DNA of 64,000 bases from Phaseolibacter flectens ATCC 12775 (GTDB taxonomy: Bacteria > Pseudomonadota > Gammaproteobacteria > Enterobacterales > Enterobacteriaceae). The position numbers and the translations under genes were made by a program. Shown piece by piece: positions 29,606 to 42,588 of the stretch. The notes under the pieces were generated by a model. The model saw only the letters and a list, made by a program, of their open reading frames with translations. It had not been told where the DNA came from and searched no databases. How positions within the stretch are numbered: position 1 is the first letter of the stretch; every line of letters begins with the position of its first letter. The DNA is taken from contig NZ_KI912487.1 of the NCBI RefSeq assembly GCF_000518745.1, positions 289,582-353,581 on the forward strand. The letters are read 5' to 3'.

Positions 29606-31051
29606 TTAGCTTGAACAGCTAATTTCCAACCCTTTTCCCCAATCTGGTGGCCGCCTGAACCAATCAGTTTTTTCCAAGTGGGAACTAAACGGATCGTGTA
29701 ATACTTGATGTAAGGCAGCAAGCTGACTGGCATCGCCTTTTTCTGCCTGTTCAATGGCAAGTTGGGCTAAATAATTCCGCAATACCACCGCAGGGTTAAC
29801 ACGTTTCATTGCAGCTTCACGTTGTTGGTCACTGATTGACTCACGTTGTAGTCGCTGTCGATAACGCGAAAACCACTGATCAAAATGTTGCCGATCCCTA
29901 AATTCATCCCGCAAAGGACTCTCTGCTTCATGTTGACGGGTCTGGCATAGTAGCCTAAAGGTGCGAGTATAATCGGCCTTTTCTTTTGCCATCATTTCAA
30001 ATAAACCGATCAGTATTGCGTTATCTTCACCGCTCGCAGTAAAGAAACCCAACTTTTGTCTCATTAATTTTGCCCAATGTGCCATCAGTGTTGGTTGGTA
30101 CTGCTGTAACGCTTGAGTAAAACTTGCTGCATTGGGTAAGGAGGACAAAGCATAAATCAAACGACGCAGATTCCATAAACCGATGGTCGGTTGATTATCA
30201 AAACGGTAGCGGCCTTCTGTGTCACTGTGATTACTGATCAATTCAGGATCATAGTCATCCATAAAAGCAAAAGGACCATAATCCAATGTCAGACCCAATA
30301 ATGACATATTATCCGTATTCATCACACCGTGCACAAAACCGACACTTTGCCAATGCGCAATCAATCTTGCCGTTCTTCTCACCACCGAACTGACCCAAAG
30401 CAAATAGGCATCCTGACGCCCCTGTAAACTCGGCCAGTGTCGTTTAATGGCATAATCCACCAAGTGCTGGAGCTGTTCGGTTTGCCCTTTGGCAAACACA
30501 TGTTCGACGTGTCCAAAGCGTAAGTGGCTGCTGGCCGTTCTGATCAACATCGCGGCACATTCCGTGCGCTCTCGATAAACGGGCTCATCACTGATAGATA
30601 AACTCAATGCACGTGTGGTCGGGATCCCAAGACCATGCATCGCTTCGCTTGCCAGCATTTCTCGTACCGCGGAACGGATCACTGCACGGCCATCCCCCAT
30701 TCTTGAATAGGGGGTTAAGCCTGCACCTTTAAGGTGCCAATCAACACGATCGCCATTGGCGGTGATTTGTTCCCCCAATAAGATCCCTCGACCATCGCCG
30801 AGCTGCCCAGCCCAAACACCAAACTGATGACCACTGTACACTTGTGCGAAAGGCTGCATGCCTTCTAATAACGCGCCCCCCCACCAAACTTGACTGCCAT
30901 GATTCTGGTATAGTGCGGCATCAACACCTAATTGATCGGCCAACGGTTGATTGATGTATAACAGTCGCCCCCGCTCTAAAGGGGTGGGTGAGACGGGCTG
31001 ACCGAGCCTGGCCAATTGTTCAAACCAACTATTATCAAACTGCAACGGCAT
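29606..31051 (-). CDS. selO: Protein AMPylase SelO (YdiU)
   Basis: A 481-residue pseudokinase-fold enzyme of the SelO family that transfers AMP (or UMP) to protein hydroxyl groups, linked to redox stress. Family blocks are [19 protein letters not shown] (about 75-93), [19 protein letters not shown], and [20 protein letters not shown] (about 240-260) with metal-binding Asn/Asp. It ends in the conserved CSS, where Cys479 sits at the place of selenocysteine in animal SelO. Length is close to E. coli (478). It starts at ATG 31051 with GGAG upstream. Confidence 0.95.
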   Translation of the reverse strand: MPLQFDNSWFEQLARLGQPVSPTPLERGRLLYINQPLADQLGVDAALYQNHGSQVWWGGALLEGMQPFAQVYSGHQFGVWAGQLGDGRGILLGEQITANGDRVDWHLKGAGLTPYSRMGDGRAVIRSAVREMLASEAMHGLGIPTTRALSLSISDEPVYRERTECAAMLIRTASSHLRFGHVEHVFAKGQTEQLQHLVDYAIKRHWPSLQGRQDAYLLWVSSVVRRTARLIAHWQSVGFVHGVMNTDNMSLLGLTLDYGPFAFMDDYDPELISNHSDTEGRYRFDNQPTIGLWNLRRLIYALSSLPNAASFTQALQQYQPTLMAHWAKLMRQKLGFFTASGEDNAILIGLFEMMAKEKADYTRTFRLLCQTRQHEAESPLRDEFRDRQHFDQWFSRYRQRLQRESISDQQREAAMKRVNPAVVLRNYLAQLAIEQAEKGDASQLAALHQVLHDPFSSHLEKTDWFRRPPDWGKGLEISCSS

Positions 31052-31131
31052 AGTAACTCCAAGTTAGCGAGATGAAATGGCGCCTGTCTCAATCGGTGTT
31101 CTGATAAACGCGGTGCTCGGAGCAGCACAAT

Positions 31132-31629
31132 TTAAAGCCTGCGCGACTGCCAGTAGGTTTCACGCCAATAACGGTTGTTTAACGAAGAACGCGTCACACC
31201 ACGGCGGGTCGACGCATGGATAAACTGCCGCTGGCCACTGTAGATCCCGACATGCAAGCTGCTTTCACTGAACCCCCAACCGGTTTTGAAAAAAATCAGA
31301 TCACCCGGTTGTAGGTATTGCTCACTGATTTCAGTGCCGAGCTTGCTCATCATTGTTGTGGTACGAGGCAGATTAATCGCAAAACGTTGTCGAAAAGTCA
31401 TTTGCACAAATCCGGAGCAATCAATACCACGACGCGATAAACCACCGAATTGATAAGGGACTTGATACCATTGATGTAATTGCCTATTTAATTGAGCAGC
31501 CACCCACTTGCTATTAGCAAGGGAAGAGCGTGGTGCGGGGATAGGATGACTGCAACCCGTGATGAGAAGAATTAAAACAAGTAAAACAAGTCGCCATGGC
31601 CTACCCCGATTCATCTGTTTGTACTGCAT
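31132..31629 (-). CDS. nlpC: NlpC/P60 lipoprotein endopeptidase NlpC
   Basis: A 165-residue predicted lipoprotein: hydrophobic signal, lipobox LLITGC (Cys26), then an NlpC/P60 domain with the triad Cys71 (RGIDCSGF), His126 (SLHVGIYSG) and His138 (FIHAS). Such enzymes cleave peptide bonds of murein. The start at 31629 has GGAG 5 bases upstream; an ATG at 31614 is an alternative. In E. coli nlpC follows ihfA-btuCED; here the btu genes are missing between ihfA and nlpC. Confidence 0.93.
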   Translation of the reverse strand: MQYKQMNRGRPWRLVLLVLILLITGCSHPIPAPRSSLANSKWVAAQLNRQLHQWYQVPYQFGGLSRRGIDCSGFVQMTFRQRFAINLPRTTTMMSKLGTEISEQYLQPGDLIFFKTGWGFSESSLHVGIYSGQRQFIHASTRRGVTRSSLNNRYWRETYWQSRRL

Positions 31630-31764
31630 GTCAACTCCGAGTTGGATCGTATTTTTTAAATGATAACGGGTTAAATTTAGCCTAATTGACTTTAAACGAT
31701 GAATGTAATAGGAAAGTCAGACTGAGATCAGTGCCTGTACAGACGTTCGGTTGCGACTGTCCCA

Positions 31765-31790
31765 TTAAAAAAGGCTGCCTAAGCAGCCTT
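31765..31790 (-). terminator. Terminator of the pheST-ihfA operon
   Basis: On the minus strand an 8-bp stem (31771-31778 with 31783-31790) with a 4-base loop is followed by TTTTTTAAT. It begins just beyond the ihfA stop. Confidence 0.9.
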
Positions 31791-31794
31791 AAAT

Positions 31795-32097
31795 TTAACT
31801 TGATTTAGCTGGATTTGCACGCTCCACCCGACTTTTTAACTTTTGTCCGGGGCGGAAGGTGACGACCCGGCGTGCCGTTATCGGAATGTTTTCCCCTGTT
31901 TTAGGATTACGCCCCGGTCGCTGATTTTTATCACGCAGATCAAAATTACCGAAACCAGATAACTTCACCTGCTCGCCTTTTTCTAGCGCAGTGCGAATTT
32001 CTTCAAAAAACAATTCAACAAGATCCTTTGCATCGCGTTTGCTGAATCCCAGCTTTTCAAACAAATACTCCGACATTTCAGCTTTAGTTAGCGCCAT
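31795..32097 (-). CDS. ihfA: Integration host factor alpha subunit
   Basis: A 100-residue DNA-bending protein (E. coli 99). The beta-arm [10 protein letters not shown] at 60-69 includes Pro65, which intercalates between base pairs, and the FGNFDLR segment precedes it. With IhfB it bends DNA at specific sites for replication, recombination and transcription. Only 4 bases separate it from the pheT stop, so it belongs to the pheM-pheS-pheT-ihfA operon as in E. coli. Confidence 0.98.
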   Translation of the reverse strand: MALTKAEMSEYLFEKLGFSKRDAKDLVELFFEEIRTALEKGEQVKLSGFGNFDLRDKNQRPGRNPKTGENIPITARRVVTFRPGQKLKSRVERANPAKSS

Positions 32098-32101
32098 AGG
32101 T

Positions 32102-34489
32102 TCAATCCCTCAAGGTTGCCTGATATCGCTCTTGCAGTGCTGCAACACATGTAGACACTGTCGCGGCGATGTCTTCTTCTTCCAGTGTGCGAGAGTTATC
32201 TTGTAAAATCAAGCTGATAGCAAGGCTTTTATAACCCTCATTCACACCTTTACCACGGTAAACGTCAAATAAGTTTATGCCAACTAATTGATTCCCACCA
32301 ACTTTTTTACATTCGGCAAGGATATCGGCTGAAGAAATATTTTCTGCAACCACCACCGCGATATCCCGTCGATTTGCTGGAAAGCGTGAAATCGGTTGAG
32401 CTTCCGGCAATAAACGGTCAGAAATCCTATCCCAAGCCAATTCAAACAGTACCGTACGACCATTCAAACCCAGTTTTGCTTCAATTTCAGGATGCAGCAC
32501 ACCAATGTGTCCAATGCAATGATCCTGCAACCAAATGGCGGCACTTTGTCCTGGATGTAACGCTGAATGTTGGATCCGCCGGAATTCAAGATAATCTTGT
32601 TTACCCGTCAGTGCTAGTAGCCCTTCAAGGTCACCTTTTAAATCATAAAAGTCAATCCCATTGCGCTCTAAATTCCAATGCTCGTCATAACGTGTTCCAC
32701 TTATCACGGCGGATAACATCATTTCTTGCCGAACGCCAAACTCAGCATGCTCATCAGGCACAAAACGTAGACCACTTTCAAATAAACGAACTCGAGTCTG
32801 CTGACGGTTTTGATTATAACGAACCGCATCCAGTAACCCACTCCATAATGAGAGTCGCATCACTGACATATCCGCCGAAATAGGATTAGGCAAACTCAGG
32901 CTGGCTTCGCCTGGATGCAGCAGGTGTTGCAATTTCGGATCAACAAAACTGTAGGTGATCGCCTCTTGATAACCTTTATCGGCTAAAAAGTGACGAGCAC
33001 GCAATAAAGGCAAACGCGCTTCCTGATGTGGCGTCATTTCAAGATACGCTCTGACGGGAACGTCCGGAATGGCATGATAACCATAAACCCGGGCCACTTC
33101 CTCAATCAGATCTTCTTCGATGGCTAAATCAAAACGCCAACTCGGCGTATTGACCTGCCAGTCCGTCTGTTGCGCTTGCACCTGACACCCCAAACCTTGC
33201 AAAATGGTCATCACCTTATCATCGGCAATGACATGCCCCAAAAGACGGTCTAGCTTCTGCCGAGTTAATCGGATCGGATAAGGCGTTGGAAGGTGTGTGA
33301 CGTCGCTATGATCCACAACAGGGCCTGGCTTACCACCACACACCGCTATCAGTAAGGCGGTCGCACGCTCTATTGCTTGATAGGGTAATTGATAATCGAC
33401 CCCTCGCTCAAAACGGTGTGATGAATCGGTGTGCAGTCCATAACGACGCGCACGTCCTGTGATGGCGAGGGGCGCGAAAAAGGCACTTTCCAGAACCACA
33501 TGACGCGTTTCATGACTCACCCCTGAATGTTGCCCACCAAAAATGCCGGCTAAGGCCAGAGGCTGCTGTGCTGAGGCGATAATCAAACTGTCTGGCGTGA
33601 GAGTAATTTGATTACCATCAAGCAGAGTTAATGACTCCCCGGTTGTTGCCTGACGCACCACTAATCCGCCATCAATACGATCAGCATCAAACGCGTGCAT
33701 TGGCTGACCTAATTCCATCAAAACAAAATTGGTGATATCGACAATCGCGTCTACCGAACGGATCCCACAACGGCGTAATTTCTCTTGTAACCACAGCGGT
33801 GAGGGCTGAGAGGCATCAACATCCGTAACAAGACGGGTCAAATAGCGCGGACAGGCTTTAGGATCTTGAATGTCCACGTTTATCTGCTGTTGGTGTGTCG
33901 GCTCTACTGCCACTATGGGTTGCACATGCAGCTCAGTCTGATTAAGTAAAGCCACATCCCGCGCCACCCCCATCACACTCAGACAATCTGCCCGGTTAGG
34001 AGTAACACTGATTTCAATTGTGTTATCATCAAGTTGCAGATAGTGACGCAGATCAGCACCCAGTGGCGCATCCGCCGGTAACTCAATAATACCTTCAGCA
34101 TCGATGGCAATACCTAACTCGCTGTAGGAACAAAGCATCCCTTCAGAAGGCTCCCCACGCAATTTTGCAGCCTTAATTTTAAAATCACCCGGTAAGATCG
34201 CACCGACCGTCGCCACCGCCACTTTAATGCCCTGTCGACAATTGGCCGCACCACACACGATGTCAAGTAACGACTCATTACCAATATTAACTTGGGTGAC
34301 GCGAAGTTTATCGGCATTCGGATGTGGTTGACACTGGACGACTTCTCCCACCCGTACACCACTAAAAGGCAACGCAACCGGCGTCACCCCTTCCACTTCA
34401 AGGCCAGCCATCGTGATCTGCTCGGCTAATTGTTCGCTGTTCAGGGCCGGATTAACCCATTCACGCAACCAAAGTTCACTGAATTTCAT
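32102..34489 (-). CDS. pheT: Phenylalanyl-tRNA synthetase beta subunit
   Basis: A 795-residue subunit, the same length as in E. coli. N-terminal tRNA-binding (EMAP/OB) domain at about 40-150 ([21 protein letters not shown]), B3/B4 editing domain at about 210-390, B5 domain, a catalytic-core-like fold, and a C-terminal FDX-ACB anticodon-binding domain ([14 protein letters not shown] near 700). Together with PheS it forms the alpha2-beta2 enzyme that charges and proofreads tRNA-Phe. 14 bases separate it from pheS. Confidence 0.98.
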   Translation of the reverse strand: MKFSELWLREWVNPALNSEQLAEQITMAGLEVEGVTPVALPFSGVRVGEVVQCQPHPNADKLRVTQVNIGNESLLDIVCGAANCRQGIKVAVATVGAILPGDFKIKAAKLRGEPSEGMLCSYSELGIAIDAEGIIELPADAPLGADLRHYLQLDDNTIEISVTPNRADCLSVMGVARDVALLNQTELHVQPIVAVEPTHQQQINVDIQDPKACPRYLTRLVTDVDASQPSPLWLQEKLRRCGIRSVDAIVDITNFVLMELGQPMHAFDADRIDGGLVVRQATTGESLTLLDGNQITLTPDSLIIASAQQPLALAGIFGGQHSGVSHETRHVVLESAFFAPLAITGRARRYGLHTDSSHRFERGVDYQLPYQAIERATALLIAVCGGKPGPVVDHSDVTHLPTPYPIRLTRQKLDRLLGHVIADDKVMTILQGLGCQVQAQQTDWQVNTPSWRFDLAIEEDLIEEVARVYGYHAIPDVPVRAYLEMTPHQEARLPLLRARHFLADKGYQEAITYSFVDPKLQHLLHPGEASLSLPNPISADMSVMRLSLWSGLLDAVRYNQNRQQTRVRLFESGLRFVPDEHAEFGVRQEMMLSAVISGTRYDEHWNLERNGIDFYDLKGDLEGLLALTGKQDYLEFRRIQHSALHPGQSAAIWLQDHCIGHIGVLHPEIEAKLGLNGRTVLFELAWDRISDRLLPEAQPISRFPANRRDIAVVVAENISSADILAECKKVGGNQLVGINLFDVYRGKGVNEGYKSLAISLILQDNSRTLEEEDIAATVSTCVAALQERYQATLRD

Positions 34490-34503
34490 TGGTTAACCTG
34501 TCC

Positions 34504-35505
<1,002 letters not shown>

Positions 35506-35557
35506 TTATTTGGCATGAACACTCATCCAAATCAGGTTTCATTTACCAAGTACGCTT

Positions 35558-35587
35558 AAACAACAAAGCCTCCCATCAGGAGGCTTT
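35558..35587 (-). terminator. pheST attenuator terminator
   Basis: On the minus strand a 9-bp perfect stem (35565-35573 with 35579-35587) with a 5-base loop is followed by GTTGTTT. It lies between the pheM leader peptide and pheS, the place of the attenuator in E. coli. Confidence 0.85.
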
Positions 35588-35634
35588 TGGCGCGAGTTCA
35601 GGTTTCTTTTCTGGTGCGCAAAAGCCCTAGAATA

Positions 35635-35685
35635 TCAGGTGCTAAGATCAAAAAAGAAACCAAAAATAGCGCTAGTAGTGTGCAA
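35635..35685 (-). CDS. pheM: pheST leader peptide PheM
   Basis: A 16-residue peptide rich in phenylalanine, reading (M)HTTSAIFGFFFDLST, against E. coli [14 protein letters not shown]. It has four Phe codons (one then three in a row) shortly before the attenuator stem. When charged tRNA-Phe is short the ribosome should stall here and let transcription pass into pheS. No ATG is in frame: the best start is TTG at 35685, with AAGGGA about 6 bases upstream; ATT one codon before is an alternative. The match AIF-FFF-ST makes the identity secure even though the start is not. Confidence 0.82.
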   Translation of the reverse strand: MHTTSAIFGFFFDLST

Positions 35686-35768
35686 AATGCATCCCTTCAA
35701 CACATTTTTACCCTGTCATCTCATCAAATGGTGCGAGTTAACCTTGAAGAATGACACAATAATTGCAG

Positions 35769-35796
35769 TAAAAAAAGGGAGCAAGCTCCCTTTTTA
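35769..35796 (-). terminator. Terminator after rplT
   Basis: On the minus strand a GGGAG-CTTG-CTCCC stem extended by A-T pairs (35773-35794) is followed by a run of seven T; it ends the thrS-infC-rpmI-rplT transcripts just after the rplT stop. Confidence 0.9.
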
Positions 35797-35803
35797 ATCT
35801 TAC

Positions 35804-36175
<372 letters not shown>

Positions 36176-36200
36176 TTATATTCTGTTGAAAAAAATTGAC

Positions 36201-36404
<204 letters not shown>

Positions 36405-36482
36405 CTATCCACTTCGCATTGTTAATGACACAAAATAATAGGCGAACCACTTTGTCAAACAAAGTGGTTACTTGTCGGCCCG

Positions 36483-37025
<543 letters not shown>

Positions 37026-38954
37026 TTATTCCTCCAGTTGATGGATAGAGCGACTGCCGATCTCTTGTTGCAGTTTCTCTATGAATACGTCGACACTGAG
37101 CACGCCGAGATCTTTTCCACGACGTGTACGTACAGCAACTGTACCCGTTTCGACTTCTTTCTCACCGCATACTACCATATAAGGCACGCGACGCAATGTA
37201 TGTTCACGAATTTTAAAGCCTATTTTTTCATTTCTCAAGTCAGCTTTTACTCGAATACCCACATTTTGCAACTTTTTCGCCAATTGGTTAACGTATTCGG
37301 CTTGGTTATCCGTAATATTCATGATAACAACTTGTCGCGGCGCTAACCACGTTGGGAAAAAACCAGCAAACTCTTCAGTGAGTATACCAATAAAACGCTC
37401 AACTGACCCCAAAATAGCGCGGTGGATCATCACTGGGGTCTGCCGCTCATTGTTTTCACCAATATAACTGGCATCAAGACGTTGAGGCAACGAAAAATCA
37501 AGTTGTACTGTACCACATTGCCAAGCACGATCCAGACAATCATACAGGGTAAACTCAATTTTAGGGCCATAAAATGCGCCTTCACCCGGCTGGTACTCAA
37601 ATTCAATGCCGTTACTGCTCAGTGCGGCAGCGAGATCGGCTTCGGATTTATCCCACAATTTATCACTGCCAATCCTTTTTTCTGGCCGAGTGGATAACTT
37701 GACCACAATTTTTTCAAAACCAAAGGTGCTATACATGTCATACACCATTTGGATACAACTGCTGACTTCACTTAATACCTGCTGTTCCGTACAGAAGATG
37801 TGGGCATCATCCTGGGTAAAACCTCGGACTCGCATCAAACCATGCAAGGCGCCTGAGGGTTCATTTCGGTGACAGCTTCCAAATTCCGCCATTCTCAGGG
37901 GTAAATCACGGTATGATTTTAGACCCTGATTAAAAATTTGCACATGGCCGGGGCAGTTCATCGGCTTGATGCAATATTCACGGTTCTCAGAAGACGTGGT
38001 AAACATGGCTTCTTTATAATTTTCCCAGTGGCCGGTTCTTTCCCACAAAACCCGATCCATCATCAGCGGACCTTTGACTTCCTGATACTCGTATTGGGTC
38101 AGTTTACTGCGAACAAATTTCTCCAATTCACGGAAAATGGTCCAACCATCATGATGCCAGAACACCATACCAGGCGCTTCTTCCTGCATATGGTAGAGAT
38201 CCAGCTGCTTACCTATTTTCCGATGATCACGTTTGGCCGCTTCTTCCAATCGAGTCAAATAGGCTGCCAATTGTTTTTTATCCGCCCAAGCCGTGCCATA
38301 AATACGTTGCAGCATTTTATTATTGCTATCACCGCGCCAGTAAGCACCGGCAATTTTTTGCAAACGAAAATGATGGCAGAAACTCATGTCTGGCACATGA
38401 GGGCCGCGACACATATCGACATATTCTTCGTGGTGATAAAGACCAGGCTTATCATCGTGGCTGATATTCTGATCCAGAATTTCAACTTTGTAGCTTTCGC
38501 CTCGGGCAACGAAAACGTCTCTTGCCTCCTGCCAACTGACTTTTTTCTTAATAACCGGATAGTTCTTTTTCGCCAATTCCAACATCCGTTTTTCCAGTTG
38601 CTCAATGTCTTGCTGGGTCAACGGGTGCGCAAGGTCAACGTCATAATAAAAGCCATTATCAATGGTCGGCCCTATCGCCATTTTGGTATCAGGCCATAAT
38701 TGTTTGATTGCATGGCCTAATAAGTGCGCACATGAGTGGCGGATAATTTCTAACCCTTCCTCATTTTTGGCTGTAATAATGGCGACACTGGCGTCCTCGT
38801 CAATCGGATCAACCGCATCACGTAATTCACCATTGACACGACCTGCGATACACGCCTTAGCAAGGCCCGGTCCAATATCACGGGCAATATCCATAATGCT
38901 AACGCTTGACTGATAGGTACGCTGACTCCCATCGGGAAGAGTAATAACTGGCAT
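37026..38954 (-). CDS. thrS: Threonyl-tRNA synthetase
   Basis: A 642-residue class II synthetase, same length as in E. coli. TGS domain at 1-62, editing domain with zinc-type motif His73-X3-His77 (HSCAHLLGH), catalytic domain about 240-535 ([12 protein letters not shown] with a zinc-binding Cys), and the C-terminal anticodon-binding domain. The start at 38954 ([10 protein letters not shown]) is chosen by alignment; the frame is open back to 38987. GAAGGAA precedes it. E. coli ThrS represses its own mRNA through a tRNA-like leader; the 150 bases upstream could hold this, but I could not confirm the fold. Confidence 0.98.
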   Translation of the reverse strand: MPVITLPDGSQRTYQSSVSIMDIARDIGPGLAKACIAGRVNGELRDAVDPIDEDASVAIITAKNEEGLEIIRHSCAHLLGHAIKQLWPDTKMAIGPTIDNGFYYDVDLAHPLTQQDIEQLEKRMLELAKKNYPVIKKKVSWQEARDVFVARGESYKVEILDQNISHDDKPGLYHHEEYVDMCRGPHVPDMSFCHHFRLQKIAGAYWRGDSNNKMLQRIYGTAWADKKQLAAYLTRLEEAAKRDHRKIGKQLDLYHMQEEAPGMVFWHHDGWTIFRELEKFVRSKLTQYEYQEVKGPLMMDRVLWERTGHWENYKEAMFTTSSENREYCIKPMNCPGHVQIFNQGLKSYRDLPLRMAEFGSCHRNEPSGALHGLMRVRGFTQDDAHIFCTEQQVLSEVSSCIQMVYDMYSTFGFEKIVVKLSTRPEKRIGSDKLWDKSEADLAAALSSNGIEFEYQPGEGAFYGPKIEFTLYDCLDRAWQCGTVQLDFSLPQRLDASYIGENNERQTPVMIHRAILGSVERFIGILTEEFAGFFPTWLAPRQVVIMNITDNQAEYVNQLAKKLQNVGIRVKADLRNEKIGFKIREHTLRRVPYMVVCGEKEVETGTVAVRTRRGKDLGVLSVDVFIEKLQQEIGSRSIHQLEE

Positions 38955-40608
38955 TTTATTTCCTTCATTTGCAGTGGTAACCCACACGACAGGCTACTTG
39001 CTTTATTTTTACATTTTAAAATCAGATACATAAAGGTTACCAAAGCCTACATTTTTCAATATGGGACGCCATTTGGCACACACTTTACGTTCTTGGTTTC
39101 TGATTTGGTCATAGAAAATTTGATATTACAGGTTTAAAAAGATTACTGAAAGAGTGCAATCGTGATTATTTTAATGAGGCGTGCCCTGTGACAATGAACA
39201 GTTTCTATGGTTGAGGCTCTATAAAATGCTTAACTTTGCGGCAATCAAGGTAAATTACAGGCAGGGTTTATGCCCATTTGACACACTGAAAAAACTGTCG
39301 CATGTCAATGTGTGTCTAAGCTTCCCATGAAAGTCATGCAGGATACGCAATGCGCTTATGTGACGATTCGATAAATCGATGACTCGCGAATTTAACACAA
39401 GAAAAATTTGCAATTAAGCAAAGAGACTGATAAATAGTCGAGCCTGATTCATTGTTTTCTGCTTCACTGCTTGCCTTTAACTTACTAGTTGGATTATCAA
39501 TTGCAGATAGCAAGGGAGTCAACCAGAGTACGACCCGGCAATAAGTTAATTTTCCAGGGTAATGGCACTCACATAAGCGCGGTCAGTGATGCTGGCCGCT
39601 GATAACAATGCGCCTTTTCCTAGACCATTCGCGTAATTGAACAAGCTGACAGAGTGAACAGCACTGTGACAATTTTTATCGTTCTTGATAATTGTTCTGT
39701 ATTTACTCTTTTCATTTTGCTCATTAACCTATTTCGCTTACTCTGCTTTTTGTCGATCTCTTACCTTTAAACCAAAAGCATCTTCCCCCCTCCTGCATCA
39801 ACTCAGTTGCTTCTGTCAAAAGCGAGGTGTTTTTCAGCTTCTTTAACTTTTTCGCAGTCCGAGCAAAACATACGCTTTTGCTCATTGTTGCCGTACTTTC
39901 TCACATTGCTCTTACCTTACTATTAATACCTTGAATGACTTCCCCACTTTTTTCTGTAGCAATAACATGACCGGACACCAGAATTGCTTTCTATTATGAC
40001 AAGTGACGCACTTATCTACCCTCCAGAATTTTTTGCACGGCATCGTCTCCACAAAGTGAAATGTTTCATTTTGTGGAAGTGTTCTTGATGCAGATTTTAT
40101 TTTAACTTCAAGCGGAGTTTTGTCTTATCATGTCAGAAGCGGCCATTCTCCTCTTGCCAAGGCGACCCTTCTTTTTTTCGCTGAGCACGCGGAGTTTCGG
40201 CGTTGAGTTTTATTTCACTGAGCATTTAAAATGAGGAGCGATCCTCGCCTATCACAGCCTGATCCTGTATTGCAAACATGAAGTCTGGTATTATTGTTAT
40301 CAGACAGTCTTGCGTCCCCTTGCTGGCAACACAGACGGTAATGCGTTTTCTTATTCACTCATCCTGGGTTGTAATCTGGATTGAATAGTCATGCCGGCTG
40401 GAGAGCCACTCTGTGCTCACGCCAATGCAGGCGCTACCAAGTCGTCATCTGTCACTCAGTCCGCTTGCTGCCGGGTGAAAAAGCAAACATCACAGCCTGA
40501 GTTTTCAGTCTTTACGTTGCGTTCATACGCGATCATCATGTTGAATCACTTGGCAAAGGCATAGGGAGAAGGGTTAGGTTAGGACATGAAAGTAAATAAG
40601 GCAGAAAA
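38955..40608. other. 1.65-kb gene desert between thrS and the YoaK-like gene
   Basis: No convincing gene on either strand. Short open frames (for example 39334-39522 minus) show no family I recognise. The first 150 bases should include the thrS leader and promoter. A hairpin with GCGGTCAG/CTGGCCGC arms lies near 39578-39600. Sequence texture from 39800 to 40560 looks like decayed coding DNA, but no frame could be rebuilt by eye. Confidence 0.5.
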
Positions 40609-40710
40609 ATGAAAATGGGTTATTTGTTCCCGATTGCAATAATTATCGTAGGCATTGCACTGTTGGTCTGGTTTATCGCCAGTGGTGCTTATATGCCGGG
40701 CAGTGAATAA
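40609..40710 (+). CDS. YoaK-like single-pass membrane microprotein
   Basis: A 33-residue open frame beginning MKMGYLFPIAIIIVGIALLV, with one membrane segment (about 5-25) and a short tail ending YMPGSE. It matches the pattern of E. coli YoaK (32 residues, starting MRIGIIFPVVIF and ending near GYAAPGA), including the FP pair, central Val/Leu-rich segment, Trp-Phe and final PG. AAGG about 8 bases before the ATG is a fair ribosome-binding site, and a hairpin follows the stop. YoaK has no settled function. In E. coli it is at another locus. Confidence 0.75.
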   Translation: MKMGYLFPIAIIIVGIALLVWFIASGAYMPGSE

Positions 40711-40712
40711 AC

Positions 40713-40729
40713 CCGGTTGTGACAACCGG
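40713..40729. terminator. Hairpin between the YoaK-like gene and ydiY
   Basis: A 7-bp GC-rich stem (40713-40719 with 40723-40729) with a 3-base loop lies between convergent genes, 2 bases after one stop and 10 before the other. Likely a shared terminator; the T-runs are weak. Confidence 0.55.
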
Positions 40730-40739
40730 ATTGTATTGA

Positions 40740-41501
40740 TTACATGGCGTAAGAGATCATTATCGTGGTTTTGGTATCAGTACGATCTGGCGCAGAGGCG
40801 GCAGGCTTATTATTCCATGTGACATCATAAGCTAATTTCAACGAGAATTGAGAACTGATCGCAACTTGTAAGCCGGTTTCTGAGCTCAGTGTCGTATCAT
40901 CACCAAACGTACTTAATGCCGATACACCTTGGATAAATTTAGCGGTATCAGTCAACTGCCATTGGTAATTTAATGAACCATAGGCTAACGCTTTAGTCTG
41001 ATGACCGCCGGCAGAGTAATCATCATAACGAACACCCGGACCAAATTCCGCACGCAGTGAATGGACTGGACCATTCAGGATCTGACGACCATAACCTGCT
41101 GCGAGAGTATCACGGCTGTCATAACCATTAAAACGGTCATTTAACCAGCTAGCTTGACCAAACAGGTAATCATCGTTAGTCATATTGAAACGTGTACGCC
41201 CGCCGAGAGTATAGGTTTCAGAAGAGCGTTTATCATCAGAAGAGGTATTCGCCGCATTACCCCATAGGCTGTAGGCGAGATGATTATCAAACCACGTCAT
41301 GGTTGTCGCAGCCGTCGCTGATGAGCTTTTGCTGTTACCACTCTGAGCCAAATAACCCGCTGACGCGCTGCCTTCAAATGGCTTTTTAGCCGTTGCTGGA
41401 TTGTCCATTGCAGTAAATAAACTGCTGTCAGCAAATGCCTGTTGTGCCAAAAAGCCTGAAGTCATTATTAGTGCGACTTTCAAGGTATTTAAGGTTTTCA
41501 T
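40740..41501 (-). CDS. ydiY: DUF481 outer membrane protein YdiY
   Basis: A 253-residue protein with signal peptide (1-24, cleavage after QAFA) and a DUF481 beta-barrel-like domain with alternating short strands to the C-terminus, ending IMISYAM. E. coli YdiY is 252 residues, acid-induced, function unknown. The start at 41501 (MKTLNTLKV) is chosen because it gives a clean signal peptide and has AGGTAAG upstream; the frame is open back to 41576. In E. coli it is beside pfkB, which is missing here. Confidence 0.92.
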   Translation of the reverse strand: MKTLNTLKVALIMTSGFLAQQAFADSSLFTAMDNPATAKKPFEGSASAGYLAQSGNSKSSSATAATTMTWFDNHLAYSLWGNAANTSSDDKRSSETYTLGGRTRFNMTNDDYLFGQASWLNDRFNGYDSRDTLAAGYGRQILNGPVHSLRAEFGPGVRYDDYSAGGHQTKALAYGSLNYQWQLTDTAKFIQGVSALSTFGDDTTLSSETGLQVAISSQFSLKLAYDVTWNNKPAASAPDRTDTKTTIMISYAM

Positions 41502-41870
41502 TCTTACCTGTCCCCGTGTCATTAAGTCATTACTCAAATTAAGCAATAGCCATTGTCTTAGCAAGATTATATCCAAGAATCAATGTCCGTTTATCATCAC
41601 AACAATGTGATTATTCGACTGAAAACAGCCAACTTTCAATGCTAATGATACCCGTGTCTTCAATTATTTAAAGTAATTCTGTGTAAATTTTTTGAACTTT
41701 CTTAATAATAACCAAACAATGACACCACTTAATTTAGAGCAAAATGCGCTGTATAGCCCGAAGACAAAGGGATTGCACTCCTCCCTCAATACTTAAATAG
41801 AATTAATCCTAAATTGTATAAAATCTGGTATTTGCTGACAGGTTGAGTCTATTCAGCCTCCTGATGTTGA
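41502..41870. other. Non-coding gap between ydiY and yniB
   Basis: About 370 AT-rich bases containing the presumed ydiY promoter on the minus strand. The pfkB, ydiZ and yniA genes found at this point in E. coli are absent and leave no trace that I can see. Confidence 0.4.
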
Positions 41871-42407
41871 TCACAGGTGTTGTAACCAATACGCGAGTAA
41901 GATTAATCCCCCTGCTAATATTATGGGCAAAACATACAACCGGTATCGCTGACTAAACAGTGAATAATTGATCACATCAATGCTTGCAAGTTGCTGTTTT
42001 AGGCTGACAGTCTGCTTGCCCATCCCTTGCTCAACCAACAAATTCGCTTGTAATTTTTCCTCTATGTACCGCGATTGCCGCCACATCCGCTGACCTGCAC
42101 CAATCAATGCATAACCCACAAAAATTCCCAAGTAGAGGGCCCAAAATATCACATCATGCTGTTGGCCTGGATTGGGAATTGGGGCATGTTGCCAAACTAG
42201 CTCTAAATACGGCGTCGCATTGCGTAACTGTGCCAGTAAAAAATGTAAAAAATCGCCAACGACTGCAAAATTAGCACCGCGTTGCTCAAGCTGTTGTTGT
42301 AAAAACAATAGGATGGCTATTAGGCAGTGCAACATCGCGATTAGCATCACGATCCAACCGACAAGCTGTTTGATTATGGCAACCTTAACGGATTGATTGT
42401 ATCTCAT
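41871..42407 (-). CDS. yniB: Membrane protein YniB
   Basis: A 178-residue inner-membrane protein of unknown function, same length as E. coli YniB. Hydrophobic segments lie near residues 12-34, 95-113 and 155-176. The middle (TPYLELVWQHAPIPNPGQQHDVIFWALYLGIFVGYAL) follows the E. coli pattern NTPFLNLFWYNSPTPN. It is divergent from hxpB, as in E. coli, and the pair has no known joint role. Confidence 0.88.
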   Translation of the reverse strand: MRYNQSVKVAIIKQLVGWIVMLIAMLHCLIAILLFLQQQLEQRGANFAVVGDFLHFLLAQLRNATPYLELVWQHAPIPNPGQQHDVIFWALYLGIFVGYALIGAGQRMWRQSRYIEEKLQANLLVEQGMGKQTVSLKQQLASIDVINYSLFSQRYRLYVLPIILAGGLILLAYWLQHL

Positions 42408-42588
42408 TCCCCCTCCTTGACCTGAGCGTTGATAACCGCTAGTGTTATTTGGTTAATAATTTAGTAAACAATCACTTAACTGAACATTCTCTTTTTTGGA
42501 CTCGGGTGTCTGATCTCGTCTGTCTTTAACCCATGATTAACACTAACAGATTACGTCCTTTTCATTCATTATTTTTATGGGGTACATT

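Noticed and set aside
37938..38699. 253-codon open frame antisense to thrS
   Set aside because: It lies wholly inside the conserved thrS gene in the shadow frame and has no ribosome-binding site or family.
39334..39522. 62-codon open frame in the thrS-ydiY desert
   Set aside because: No family resemblance and no start signal; I could not link it to a transposase or other decayed gene.
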